Shown: piece after piece, positions 11,556-22,468 of the stretch
How the letters are laid out: each line of letters starts with the position of its first letter
Numbering within the stretch: position 1 is the first letter of the stretch
Assembly: GCA_030248295.1 (NCBI GenBank)
Contig: JASANH010001481.1
Span: 124,001 to 188,000, forward strand
Source of the DNA: Mesodorylaimus sp. YZB2_4
Lineage: Eukaryota > Nematoda > Enoplea > Dorylaimida > Dorylaimidae
Direction: 5' to 3'
DNA length: 64,000 nt
The notes under the pieces: generated by a model
Seen by the model: only the letters and a program-made list of their open reading frames with translations
The model's database searches: none
What the model was told of the DNA's origin: nothing
Translations under genes and position numbers: made by a program

Positions 11556-14465
11556 TCACTTTAGCGAAGCGTCACTGCTCTCCTTTTTGTCATTATGCGC
11601 CTCCAAAATTGATTGGCACTCCAGTAATCTTTTGTGAATGGCTCCAAAGAGTAGCTTACAGTCGTCCAGGACATAGGGCACTCTGACAAATCGAGCTTGC
11701 ATCAGTCCAGGACTGACTTGTACGCAAGCATTCGTCCCGTGTATCGAAATAGTGCTGCTTACAGAATCTGCACCCACCGCCGCATCTTCGAGCAATGTTT
11801 CAGACGATATAGTGAACGGTGTTATCAGTGAGAGTTCGGACATGTTCGTACTCACATCCTCCATGGTTAGGGTGACACCAGCAGATGCCTGTATTGACGG
11901 GAACAAGGCGTCCTTGCACGCAGGGCAGATCAAGTCTCTCTCATAAGGCTTCTCCAATCTAGTCATGTCCACCTTGAAATCATCAGTTTGTGAGCTGCTA
12001 GATGCAGTCTCAGGATGATGTCCTCTAGACGTGGTCTTCGGAACTAATCGTCGTATCCACTTTGTGATCGCTGATCGATTTTCTAATCGACTCTCCTCAA
12101 CAATCTCTTCCACAACGACAACCGATTTGGATTTTGGCACAGGCACATGACAGAAATCGATAGCGACTGAGTTAGATTTAGGCAGATCAGCTGCGATCAT
12201 GCCGTCGCTGGTTGATGTCTTTCTATCGATCATTGAAGGCCGTGATAAGGATATTTTATCAGTCTTATCAGTATCGATGGGACCAACTGATTTCGGCTCC
12301 TTTATCTCACATAGCTGAGTACCATATCCTTGGTCGCTGAATGGACTAGTCGCTTGATCAACTAATAACACAGTTGGCCGATCAATATGATCAGACGATC
12401 GATCGTTATCTACGCAAGACAATTCTTGCTTCCAACATTCAAGATCATCGATTCCTTTTGCATTTTGGCCACAATCTTCAAAATCAATTTCCTGATCGCT
12501 TGCGATCAGATCACTGTGATTATTAAATAAATTTTTCTGATCACGCAAAGTCAAATCAAATTTTGGTATAGAAAATCTCCGCTTTACCATTTTTGACCCC
12601 CTTTTTAGTTTAGATACGCACAAATTCTTTACATAAGGTATGACCGTATCAGGCGTGGCTTGAGACTCTATCGGTTCTTGATCATTGGAGCAAATATACA
12701 TATCTTCATTATCTACCAGTCCACTCTCCATTTCAGCATCGATTTCTGGTCCTTCTGTTGGCACATACTCGCTCGCAACAGTCACCCCCTCGACCCCCGT
12801 ACCCTCGTCTTCTATGCTTTCGCTAGTCACATCCACAGTCAGTGATCTTCGTCGGAGTCGGAATTTCTCCTTAAACGAGGACATTCTTCTCGAGGGCACC
12901 CTCGAAATAGCATTCTTTATGGCGTTGATGGTCTCGTCAGCAGTGTCCTGCACAACTTTCGAATTTCTCCTTATCCACTTGTTGCGTTGTTCTCTCATCA
13001 AAGCGCCATATCTCTGTTCCAACTCTTTCAATAATTCCTGCGCAGTCATCAATTTTTTTTCATAGACACCTTTCCAATCTGGTTCAGGATCAGTTTGGCA
13101 CCCGATATTGAGTATACGCAGACCACCATGGCCATCAGTTTGTGTACTCACGACTCGCATTTTGGCACGTTTTCGTCGCCATTCTTTCATTAGTTTTTCT
13201 TTTTTCTTTTTAGTCAACAAAGCACGGATCCAAGATGGTGCCATTTCTTGATCGAGTGTTTTCTCAATCAGTTCATCAGCTCTTACTTCTCCTTCCAATC
13301 CAATATCGCCATCCACTTGAGACACTTGATATCGTTTCATCAGCTTGTCTAAAATTTGTTGCGCCAAATATTCCACTTTAGCTTGCACCACTTGAATGCA
13401 CATACTGACAAGGGATAATCCTAAAAGGATCAATCCGAAACTCATAATCATATAATTATGATGTCTCGGCACAGTGTCCCCTAAACCAACTGTTGTCAAT
13501 GAGACGAAAAAGAAATGAAAAGCTTGAAAATATTCCCAATCTTCCCAACTACAAAATACAGCTGAGCATAGGAACATCCATATCAGGGTAATGCCCAAGG
13601 CCACACTCATTGGTAAATCGTGCACATTCGCAAATTCCGCTGTGCTCGTAGCCAATGAACGAAGACTGGCCTCATCGTCGGCCAGTTGCGACCGTGATTT
13701 CATATCACAACGAGGACACAGTTTTTTGATTTTAGTCCACACACCGTAGATAAGGCGGCCTAAAACATCGCCTAGGTCGTTTAGAATGAAAAAAACTAAA
13801 GGAATTCCAAAAGCTGCATAAAATAAGGTCATTAATTTACCACCGAATGTTTCAGGCGCAATGTTGCCATAACCAATGGTTGTGTATATAGTACCACAAT
13901 AAAATATTGCACCCCAAAAATCCCACTGTCTCTCATTTACTTCTATTCCTTGAGTAAGTTCATCATACCAGGCTAAGGCGTCTAAAGAATAAATTAATAC
14001 TCTTCTTCTTGTCAAATTCTCCAATTTTATTTCCCAAATTCGTTCAGCCATTTGACTTCTCGCATTATCGATTCGTTTCCTATTCTCATTCAAATTATTC
14101 ATTTCGTTCGATGACTCCAGCGCGTAGAATGTGCCCGCCCCGATCAATGAGTACAAGGCGAGGACGAAAAGTGGGATGAGGTGTTTGAGTCCGTAGCTGG
14201 CGTACAGATGTTTCAGACTTTGGACGTACCTGTGCCACCATTCAGATTCAATCTGGCCTCGATAATAATTGATGCTGGTCAATCGACGACGCAGCCGCAC
14301 AGTGGAATCGGAACTTTTTGTGATATTGGATGAAAGGGATGTATTCTCGGAATAATCAATATGGTCGTGGTGGATGGGCAGATGATTAGTGGACTCGTGA
14401 GGGACTCGGACACTGATCGTAGTCATCAGCGCATCGTTCAACCTTCCCGTCTCCATACAAGGCAT
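11556..14465 (-). CDS. two-pore-domain potassium channel, single exon
   Basis: Plasma-membrane K2P (KCNK/TWK-type) leak channel; each subunit contributes two pore loops and dimers form one pore. The frame runs 969 codons from the first ATG (14465; the open frame extends slightly upstream without another ATG). Order: cytosolic N-terminus (~1-93), M1 (~95-115), an extracellular cap region with a predicted helix (~118-160), pore loop 1 with TTIGYGNIAP (~195-204), M2 (~210-230), M3 (~285-305), pore loop 2 with TTVGLGDTVP (~324-333), M4 (~338-362). A cytosolic tail of about 600 residues follows. It is unusually long, rich in Ser, Asp and Glu, and has a basic segment (KKKKEKLMKEWRRKRAK) soon after M4 and a CPAC motif near the end. 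No intron interrupts the frame, unlike most other genes here. Confidence 0.93.
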   Translation of the reverse strand: MPCMETGRLNDALMTTISVRVPHESTNHLPIHHDHIDYSENTSLSSNITKSSDSTVRLRRRLTSINYYRGQIESEWWHRYVQSLKHLYASYGLKHLIPLFVLALYSLIGAGTFYALESSNEMNNLNENRKRIDNARSQMAERIWEIKLENLTRRRVLIYSLDALAWYDELTQGIEVNERQWDFWGAIFYCGTIYTTIGYGNIAPETFGGKLMTLFYAAFGIPLVFFILNDLGDVLGRLIYGVWTKIKKLCPRCDMKSRSQLADDEASLRSLATSTAEFANVHDLPMSVALGITLIWMFLCSAVFCSWEDWEYFQAFHFFFVSLTTVGLGDTVPRHHNYMIMSFGLILLGLSLVSMCIQVVQAKVEYLAQQILDKLMKRYQVSQVDGDIGLEGEVRADELIEKTLDQEMAPSWIRALLTKKKKEKLMKEWRRKRAKMRVVSTQTDGHGGLRILNIGCQTDPEPDWKGVYEKKLMTAQELLKELEQRYGALMREQRNKWIRRNSKVVQDTADETINAIKNAISRVPSRRMSSFKEKFRLRRRSLTVDVTSESIEDEGTGVEGVTVASEYVPTEGPEIDAEMESGLVDNEDMYICSNDQEPIESQATPDTVIPYVKNLCVSKLKRGSKMVKRRFSIPKFDLTLRDQKNLFNNHSDLIASDQEIDFEDCGQNAKGIDDLECWKQELSCVDNDRSSDHIDRPTVLLVDQATSPFSDQGYGTQLCEIKEPKSVGPIDTDKTDKISLSRPSMIDRKTSTSDGMIAADLPKSNSVAIDFCHVPVPKSKSVVVVEEIVEESRLENRSAITKWIRRLVPKTTSRGHHPETASSSSQTDDFKVDMTRLEKPYERDLICPACKDALFPSIQASAGVTLTMEDVSTNMSELSLITPFTISSETLLEDAAVGADSVSSTISIHGTNACVQVSPGLMQARFVRVPYVLDDCKLLFGAIHKRLLECQSILEAHNDKKESSDASLK

Positions 14466-16039
14466 TCGGGTCAACCCCTACTCGGATTGCGCATTTGCCT
14501 TCGATGGGGCGCAAGAACGGAAATAGCGTATTTTCTAGTTTTGACGCAAATGCGAGCAAAATTCATTAAGTTTCATGCTTACACTGTCAGTCAGAGCATG
14601 GGATTGGATTGGGAGCTAGCGGAAGTATGTACGTCCAAGGCGAGGGAGAGGGGAAGAGAAGGCTTGTTTTTATTGCTCTTTCCATAAGCATTCAACTAGG
14701 CCACTGGGCAATAAGACGTTGTGGTACAAAGGTCAAGCTGAAAAAAAGGAAAAACGAAGAGCAAGAAAATCAAATTTTGCGCGGCACAACTAAAAAATAC
14801 AAAAACCCATCATTTCATGCTTTGTTGATACGAGTTTAATAAGAGTCTGATATAGTGCCGAAATCTGCGACCACTTTTCTTGCACTTCCAGCTTCTCTTA
14901 TAAATAGACCATTTAAGAGGTGTGCTACAACACAAGATCCGAATTTACCGCTAAAAACCGTTTCTGACGGTTTTAAATGAATAAAAAGTCATTAGCTTCC
15001 GAGCCTGTGAGCGCGATGACTAGTAAGAAATGAAATGTATGACCTTTTAATTCAGCTTTTCTTTTCAATATGGAAAACCAGAACTGCTTCTGGCCGCCGT
15101 GCCTGCACGCGCACGCACTTATTCTATCTTACTTTGATATATGTAAAACTGTTATAAGTGGACAGCGGGAAATTCAAATTTTGCGCTGCACATGCTTCGG
15201 AAACTTTACATATGCCATGTTGACTATAAGACTTCTTTTTACAACAGTCATCACGTCATGATATGTCATGCCATGCCACTTTATCCAGCCAAACACTGTG
15301 CAGTGCACTCGAGGGCTAGGGACATATTGTGTCGATTGAATGCCATTTTTACCCGGGCGGGTGTCGAACCCTCCCCACCAAGCCAGTACTCAGGCCGTAC
15401 TGACATGAAACAGTGTTGCAGGGGTCATTGCTAGATCGTACACAGGAGTGAAGTGCCATATTCTTGAATAGTGTGTGTAAAAGTTAGTTTCTGCTTGAGG
15501 CTCATTTGCAAGGGGATCCATGGTCAATCTCAAACAATGTCTTGCGCATCTCATGTTGCTGCGCGCCAGGAGATGCGGACAGGGATGGATATACTGCGGT
15601 TTATCAGGCTGCGGGAACCACTAAAAAACCAGTCGAGCGACACAGAAAAAAGAGGTCCTATTTTTCACGAGCATCATTAATGTAGGTTCATTCTCAATAA
15701 GCTGCAGGCATCTATACTTGTATATACTCCATATGATGGACGTAAAAGGCTAACAGATCAGCAGTACTGAACAGGTTTTAGGGCGATTCTATTAGAGACT
15801 ATTTACGACGACCTCGCTGTCTCTGTCGGCGTTCCAGACCCGCTGGCGGCGACCTATGTCAGTGCTGCACGTATTTTTCAGCCCCTCGCACCATACAGTG
15901 AATGGGATAGCACATGATACCGTACGTGAGACGGCGTCGGGGTCCAGTCGACTCGGTCGGTCGAGGCGGCGGTAACTGATCGCGTCCTTTTTCGTTGGAC
16001 CTCGGTTCGAAGGATCGATTTGACCGTATCTCGTAAAAA
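14466..16039. other. no gene seen; short repeats
   Basis: No supported gene. The segment around 15135-15200 (GTAAAACTGT, then a GGGAAATTCAAAT motif) recurs near 36207-36240 and, inverted, near 17460-17510, so it belongs to a dispersed repeat. Confidence 0.4.
15285..15400 (-). repeat. tRNA-derived SINE-like repeat
   Basis: The segment from CACTCGAGGGCTA to the GTCGAACCCTCCCC block matches 48145-48240. Read on the minus strand, GGAGGGTTCGAC matches the B box of a tRNA promoter (GGTTCGANNCC). The copy is incomplete compared with the one at 48 kb, which also retains an A-box-like part. Confidence 0.55.
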
Positions 16040-17227
16040 ATGGAAGACGTGAAAATTTATTTCTGTAGCGAATGCAATGCATTGGGCGGCGATGGAAAAA
16101 TTCATTCTTCGAGAAAATCGAATTTTTCTCAACGAATTAGAGATCACCTTAGACTGCACTCTTTGCAAGTTCGACGCTTTCTCAGCGGCAGTGGGACGCT
16201 CAAATCTGCAAGGACTGCATCGAAAGACACTACAAAGAAACGATTTATTGGTCGAAATAATTATTCCGATGTAAAAACCCCATCTGGAAAACTGGGGAAA
16301 CCTGGATTCGATTTGGCCAAGCAATGTCGTTCGATATTGGCAAATCGAGTGAAAAATTGTAGAGCGTATTGCGCATTGTGCGAGGACGACAGAGTAGTCG
16401 CAAAGCGAAGCGCTCGAAGCGAAGCAAAAGTTGAGCTTTTCAATTATCAAATTATCCGCCACGCTCAGTATCATTATAATAAACCGCTTTTTGCCTGCCG
16501 CCGCTGTCTATATCAGGCAATGACCTATACAGCGATGAAGGCCCATTTGCGGAACCATCATAAATTTCTCCACTGGAAGAAAGACTTCATCGACTTTTCA
16601 TCCAGCCATGAGAAGGAAATTGGAAATATGATTGCCCGCTGTTTCGGCCAGCCCAGACCATGCGTCAATCCGTCCGTCCGCAAATCGAGTCTAATCGCTG
16701 AGCAGCGGTCCTATTGTCGGCAACTGGCTCAGCAAGTCGACTTTATTGACAAAAGAATTCAATGTCGCCAATGCAATGCGAAGATTCCAAATCGACACTC
16801 TGCACTTCGCATTCGGGAGCACGTGTACAGTGCTCATCTAAAATTACCGATTTATGGCTGCAAAGAATGCAAGCAGTTACTGTCGAACTACTCGCGCCTG
16901 CGCTTCCACATGAAAAATAAACACAACTCGCTGCAAGTGACTGGCAAGTTCGAGAATCACGAAAGTCAACACCACGAAGCAATTATGCGCATGTTGTTTA
17001 TCTGCTTCGATCGCCAAGGTCACAACGATGCAATTAAAAGAAAGACAGATGAGCCAGATACCAACAAACAAAGCGGCCAGAAATCAATCGATCCAAAGCA
17101 ATCCGAATTTTCCAGCGTGGACCAATCGATTGCTACGAGGAAACATCGATGCTCCATTTGCTCGTTCGCCACAGTAAATCACCTGCTGATGAGAAGGCAC
17201 GTTGCGCTGGTACATTCGAAATTCTAA
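16040..17227 (+). CDS. C2H2 zinc-finger protein
   Basis: 395 residues from the ATG at 16040, one exon. Five or six C2H2-like units can be read. The first is an N-terminal CSEC with a distant HLRLH. A degenerate CALC unit comes next. CRRC...HLRNHH, CRQC...HVYSAH and CKEC...HMKNKH follow, and the last is CSIC...HVALVH at the extreme C-terminus. Spacing in the last ones is close to the canonical C-x2-C-x12-H-x3/4-H. Such arrays usually bind DNA in the nucleus. The chain is basic overall, and the linker before the last finger is Gln/Ser/Lys-rich. I cannot assign an orthologue. The long minus-strand frame over the same bases (15878-16474) has no domain and is taken as a shadow. Confidence 0.8.
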   Translation: MEDVKIYFCSECNALGGDGKIHSSRKSNFSQRIRDHLRLHSLQVRRFLSGSGTLKSARTASKDTTKKRFIGRNNYSDVKTPSGKLGKPGFDLAKQCRSILANRVKNCRAYCALCEDDRVVAKRSARSEAKVELFNYQIIRHAQYHYNKPLFACRRCLYQAMTYTAMKAHLRNHHKFLHWKKDFIDFSSSHEKEIGNMIARCFGQPRPCVNPSVRKSSLIAEQRSYCRQLAQQVDFIDKRIQCRQCNAKIPNRHSALRIREHVYSAHLKLPIYGCKECKQLLSNYSRLRFHMKNKHNSLQVTGKFENHESQHHEAIMRMLFICFDRQGHNDAIKRKTDEPDTNKQSGQKSIDPKQSEFSSVDQSIATRKHRCSICSFATVNHLLMRRHVALVHSKF

Positions 17228-19999
17228 GGACTTTTGCGATATCTGTGAGACTGATGTAACTATTTTACGTCTGTTTTTCCCGCAAGCCTATAATCTTATG
17301 CAAGCGTTCGTATGCTGCAGTACTGTATGTGTGTGTCATGACCAGAAGCAAAATGGGCAGAAATGACCGAAAAAAAATTATCATTCCTTTAGTCTTTCTA
17401 GACTCGCCCACTCTGTTTTGAACTACAGTGCTACTGTATAGACCATTTCATAGATAACGAGGAATGCAAAATTCGAATTTCCCGCTGCAAGCCGCTCATG
17501 ACAGTTTAATATCGACGAAAGCTCTCACTATAAAGCTTGTGCGCGTGCCGCTCTTCAAGCTTTTTAAAACAGAATAGCAACAAATTCTGGCCATGTTTTG
17601 AAAAAAAGCCAATGGAAGCCACAAATCAGGAAAACTATTAAGAAAATTTCTGTCAATGCAACTAGCGCACAGGCTTCAATGTTAGGGAATTTTTCACATT
17701 AGTGTTTAGTCCCCTCCTACATTTAGTGTTTTATGTTTGTGACCATAAGTCGACTTGGGTCATGGTGTACTGCATTACTTTCCCTTCAGCTAAACTTTGA
17801 CAGCGACAACGCAAAACCTTTGCCGATGACAATTCCCCAAGGCAGGCCCGGGCTCCAGGGCGGGCTGACAGTAGAGGCATCTCTGTCCACCAAAGGGCTG
17901 CCACTTGTGAAAGATGTGAGCAGCAACGGCTTCAAAGTATTTACAGGCGCCAGTCCGATTGATTTTCCACAATCACCTGCATCAGCTCACGACCGCAGAG
18001 ACCCCTTCGAAAGTACGCTAATACAGGCATCAAGCTAGCACCACAGTTCCACGCCAAATGGGGCGGGCCACTCGAAGGGGTGGTTTCCAAAGTACTGTAC
18101 ATATGTAATAGGTGCCTTCAGTGGTTATCCTATTTGCATAAGACATCTAGTGTGCACAAGAGGCACAGACTATTTGTCTCCCTCCTCCCTGGTCAGGGCC
18201 GAGCGAGGCCAAGAGGCCGAGCTGACTGGTTTTCCTAACATGCGAGGGATTGATAGGACTAGTTCCTGGACCCCGAGCACCGCCTATATAAAGGCTCTGC
18301 TCCTGGCCTGGCGAGATCAGTTCGATCAGTGAGACTCCTCGACGACCTACGATTGTAGCCGGCTCTTCCGATCCTGCGTGAGTCCCCTTGGTCCGGCGTA
18401 GTGAATACGTGTAAATAAACTATTTTAGTACCTGGGCTGCGTGGCTTGATTCGAACCTCTACACCATAACGCAGTTGGTTCAGTGTACACGCACGAGAAC
18501 CTGACTGTTTCACATAGAGTCGGCGCTTTGAACCCTCTTTCGAAAGGTCGATCACTGGGCGTGCGCGAGTACAGCGAATGTACCAGTTATACATGCGAAA
18601 AAACAAAGAGGTCATAACAGCTTTCTATCTGTACCTATTCCCAAGAGAACCAGTTGTCGAGGCTGTCTGTCGATTCATTTGCTGCTGATGTCGCCGGTTC
18701 ATTACAGAAAGGCTTTTTCCTATCGTTGGGGTGCTTCGAAATACATTTATGTCAAAATGTAGCCCCAATTATTTCTAGCTATAGTAGTCGTTAAACTCGA
18801 AAACCCTGGCTCTTGGCTTGCGATCGGTGCAAAACTGTAGATACCATCGTCGGAAAAGAATTGCTTAGCGCAGGAGCCACTCTTCTTCCTCGTCCAAACA
18901 CAGCAGTATCTGAGGACATAGTAGAGCACATGACACAGCCCAACGACGGACATACCCCAGTACAGGCCCACCACATGCCCATGTCATAAAAGACCAGGTA
19001 GGACGTGGTTTCTCTGACTTATGACCTCTTTATTGCTCGCATGTAGCTGGTACATGCGCACTGTGCTCGCACATGCGCATTGATCGACCATTCGAAAGAG
19101 GTTTGGATTAATGCCAGGTCTATGTACTTTGGAAGCCACCCCTTCAAGTGGTTCACACCAATTGGCGTGGTCCTGAGGTGCTAGCCTGGGGGCTTCGAAC
19201 TTTTGAAGGGGCCTCTGCGGTCGTCGTTGTCCTTGGCTCACACTGAAAGTGTCCTGGAGTTGACTCTGGGGCAGGTGCTTGGTTTGTCTGTGGGTAAGAT
19301 CGAGGATTGTTGAGATATCGTTGTGCGTTGTTGTGCTTCGTAAAGGATCCTCTGGTGTTGACCGAAGTCTTTACTGCGCCATCGGCAGTGGAACTGTTGG
19401 AATCTTAGGACCAAGTGCATCCGCCAACAGCCAGCCCAGTGCATCATTGCACAGAGCAGTTGCAGGCGCCCAGAGGCACGGCATACCGATCGCGATCGAT
19501 ACTCAGGGATAAGCCTTCCTTTCAGGCTTGGCCTATAGACCTCTGACCGCTCGCTTCACCAGTCCGCCCGAGCCCGCCGTCGCGTGAGCGTAGAATATCT
19601 GCCGCAGGTCACAACACCTTTGACTGAAGATGAGTAGCCGGGCGCGCTTATAGTTTACTGTACTGTAGATCGACGGTCAGAGTGGTCAACCCTGCTGCTT
19701 TAGAAAGGTCATACAGGAACAAACCTGAATGCAAAGCGGAAGAAGCATTGATCCAGATAAAGCGCCCGTCAGGTCGACATTCCTCTGACGGGAGATCTTC
19801 ACGCAGAGGCGCAGATCTTCAGCACAGAGCTGACAGCAGATAGTCATACTTTAATTCTGATCATTCCAAGCACTCAAAACCTCTGTCTAAATCATAAAAA
19901 AGGAGCCATAAGAGCTAAAAACACAGAACGAGGGTTAGTAAATACAAATGGCGTCAGTTTCATTGAGCGCCCTTACATCACCTACAGTAGTCATTCATC
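17228..19999. other. no gene seen outside the repeats noted
   Basis: No supported gene. Bases about 19275-19375 share a segment with 62715-62815 (CTCGTAAAGGA, then TCTTTACTGCG). A possible solo LTR lies at 18104-18464 and is listed separately. Confidence 0.4.
18104..18464 (+). mobile_element. possible solo LTR
   Basis: The ~360-bp segment begins TGTAATAGG and ends near CTCTACA. Inside are, in order, a TATA box (CTATATAAAGG, ~18281) and, about 130 bases later, a polyadenylation signal (AATAAA, ~18414). That is the order expected in a long terminal repeat. Flanks show only a weak 4-base duplication (CATA). No second LTR or polymerase frame was seen nearby, so this is tentative. Confidence 0.35.
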
Positions 20000-21706
20000 T
20001 CATTCGGCATAACAGTAGTTGAACTTGTTGTACTTGCCCAGCGACACTTCGTTCTTTGGAATCCGAAGCAAATGTGGACTGATGAAGGACAAAAGCTGGC
20101 ATTGACTGATCACAGCTCGAACGTAGCCAGCGATAACGGGCATATTGGCGGGAGATTTTATGGGTTCGTGAGGGAGTACCAAATGCTGCAGTCGAGGGCA
20201 GCTCGCAGCGATCGCCTCCAAGCAACGGAATTCGAACGAGTTGGGCTCGTGACACAGTAAGACGAGCCGACGCAATTTCGGCAGCTTCTTGACAATGCGC
20301 AGCAGAAATTGATCGGCAGATTCCAAAAATCGACTCGCACGAAAATCTAGTACTTCTAAATTCACTTTGGCCATGTTGTCCCAGATTGACAGAGGGGCGA
20401 AGTCGATCGGGCCTCGCAGTCGCAGTTCCCTTAATTCGGGGAGCTGTAGCAATCGAGCTAACGATTTCCCTGGCACTTCCGATGGCCCCGCTTGGTATCC
20501 GATCATCTCCAGCGACAGAGTCTTCAATCCGAGCAAGCGATCACTGATCAATGCGAAAAGGCCCGGCTCTTTAGCCTCTGTCACTTTTAGCTTCAAGTTT
20601 TCCAAAAGTTCCAAGCGGGAGATCAGGTGCCTGACTAACGTAGTTGGTGGGTCCACATTCGCCACTGCACAGTTACCTTCGATTTTGCCCAATTCTAGCT
20701 TCTTCAACTTCGTGAGATTATCGGCGATGGCTTTGATCAGAGATTTCCCACAAGCATGATCATCTTTCATTCCGAATCCTTCCAAACGGACGCCGACATG
20801 TTCAATCATAGCCACCAGATCAGCTTCAATACTGGCGCCCGCGCAATCGGAATGCCCAGGGTAGGCCATGCGACCTATCGTCAAAGTCGACAGCTTTTTG
20901 TGATCTCGAATTGCGTGTATCAATTGATGATTAGCGAGCGCATAACGCGACAAGCATTGGCTCTTCGGCGTCGCCGTACATGGCTTGAAGTCGAACTCCA
21001 AAGTTTTCAGGTCTTTGGCGCGTTCTATCATAGCCTTCAACCACGTTGGATCGACGCTCATTTGAGCCAATTTCAGCGTTGTGATCTTCGCAACATCGAT
21101 GAAGTCCAGAACGCCCTGAGGAGTGTTGCTGCCAGTGCAATCGATTTCCTCTAACTGGAGAGGATCGCTGTTTGGAATGGGACCGAAAGCAGATCGAAGT
21201 TTCATGAACGCTGGCTGATCTTCAAATTTCGTTTTCGGCATCCAATCGAACTGACAATAGGAAATTTCCAAATGTTTTAATTTGGCACGGCTAGCCGACG
21301 ACATCAGAAAATTAGCTACAGAGCCGATGTTCCGATTGCCGATCGCAGCGTCTACATGAGCAGGATTTTCGCTTTGTACGAAACTGATTTTCCGCAGATT
21401 TTCAAACATGCAGAGCCGCCTGATGATCGTAGGAGGCAAGTACGGATTGAAATCGATCACAAAGCCGCTGATGGAAGTGATGTTTGGGCAACGTCGAATC
21501 AGCTTAGCCAACACTGCGTCGACCAATGGGTAGTTTAATCGCCTGAACCTTGAACGCGAGACCAACTCGTGATCGATGCAAATCTCATCCAATGAAAGCC
21601 ATGATTTGTATGTTGCTGTTCGAAAGTTTTTACTGAGTCGTTCCAAACTCGGCCATTGAACCCTGGGCAAGTTCACGACGATCTTGAACAAAATATCTTG
21701 GCCCAT
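20000..21706 (-). CDS. F-box-like, leucine-rich-repeat protein
   Basis: 568 residues from the ATG at 21706, one exon. The first ~40 residues (ILFKIVVNLPRVQWPSLERL, then SKNFR) resemble a weak F-box, the module that binds SKP1 in SCF ubiquitin ligases. The rest is a series of irregular leucine-rich repeats with recurring L-x-x-L-x-L and L-x-x-L-x-x-C-P strands (for example LKHLEISYCQF, LKKLELGKI, LKTLSLEMIG, LRELRLRGPI, LEVLDFRAS, LRRLVLLCHE). These would form the substrate-binding surface. No introns or damage. The F-box assignment is less sure than the LRR assignment. Confidence 0.75.
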   Translation of the reverse strand: MGQDILFKIVVNLPRVQWPSLERLSKNFRTATYKSWLSLDEICIDHELVSRSRFRRLNYPLVDAVLAKLIRRCPNITSISGFVIDFNPYLPPTIIRRLCMFENLRKISFVQSENPAHVDAAIGNRNIGSVANFLMSSASRAKLKHLEISYCQFDWMPKTKFEDQPAFMKLRSAFGPIPNSDPLQLEEIDCTGSNTPQGVLDFIDVAKITTLKLAQMSVDPTWLKAMIERAKDLKTLEFDFKPCTATPKSQCLSRYALANHQLIHAIRDHKKLSTLTIGRMAYPGHSDCAGASIEADLVAMIEHVGVRLEGFGMKDDHACGKSLIKAIADNLTKLKKLELGKIEGNCAVANVDPPTTLVRHLISRLELLENLKLKVTEAKEPGLFALISDRLLGLKTLSLEMIGYQAGPSEVPGKSLARLLQLPELRELRLRGPIDFAPLSIWDNMAKVNLEVLDFRASRFLESADQFLLRIVKKLPKLRRLVLLCHEPNSFEFRCLEAIAASCPRLQHLVLPHEPIKSPANMPVIAGYVRAVISQCQLLSFISPHLLRIPKNEVSLGKYNKFNYCYAE

Positions 21707-22468
21707 TTCATTCTAAGATAGACACGAATCCAGTCACTAGCGTTCTTATCAACTTAAAAGCCTTCCAAGATTCCTCTCAAGATCCCCCTAGGCCGATTTA
21801 TGCCTACTGTACACGCAAGACATAACCACAACGTACCAGATTTTGCGACTCCATGATCAGTCGCTGTCGTCCGTCACAAAATTTTAATATCGATGATGCC
21901 AGCACGGATCGTTCGAGACTAAAAAATGGGATCCCACCGCACGCGCTCAAACCATAAAAAAATGACTCAAGTTGAGGTAGCAATTCTACCTACACTCTCT
22001 GCATACGGAGGGAGTGTAAAGTAAGTTGGTCGGTACCCGCACACTTTACAATCATGATTCCTGTATTGCCGCAATAGCGTAAAGTATGGATGGTGAATTG
22101 AAAATTACACTTGCTCCTTATTCGAGGCATCCAGAATTTTCTGTCTATCAAATTTACGTTTAGAGAGAGTTACCAAAGCAAGGAAGCAAGGAAGAATCGC
22201 TCTTCATGGAAGCAAATAATACCAACACCAGTCACCTTGCGGACACCAGTCAACACTGCCACCAATTCAGTACGACGCAAATTTGAAAATGGCGCTTTCT
22301 AACTGTACCTGAACATCATTCTGTCTGCTAAAAGTGCGAAATTTATCATTGCGGCAAGAAATTCAAAACTGTTGAAAATTCTTGTTGTAATCATCCACGT
22401 TAACGAATTCTGTTTTTCGACGCGCATCTTCGGTGGTTTTTGCACCCTCGGGGTCAAATATTTTCAAA
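21707..22468. other. intergenic region between divergent genes
   Basis: This is the shared upstream region of the F-box gene (-) and the RAD9 homologue (+). No TATA box or other clear element was identified, and there is no supported gene. Confidence 0.4.

Noticed and set aside
15878-16474. 198-codon open frame on the minus strand
   Set aside because: It lies mostly antisense to the zinc-finger gene, has no domain and starts without a convincing ATG.
20367-21154. Two 130-codon plus-strand frames
   Set aside because: They are antisense to the F-box/LRR gene, and leucine-rich repeats often leave the opposite strand open.
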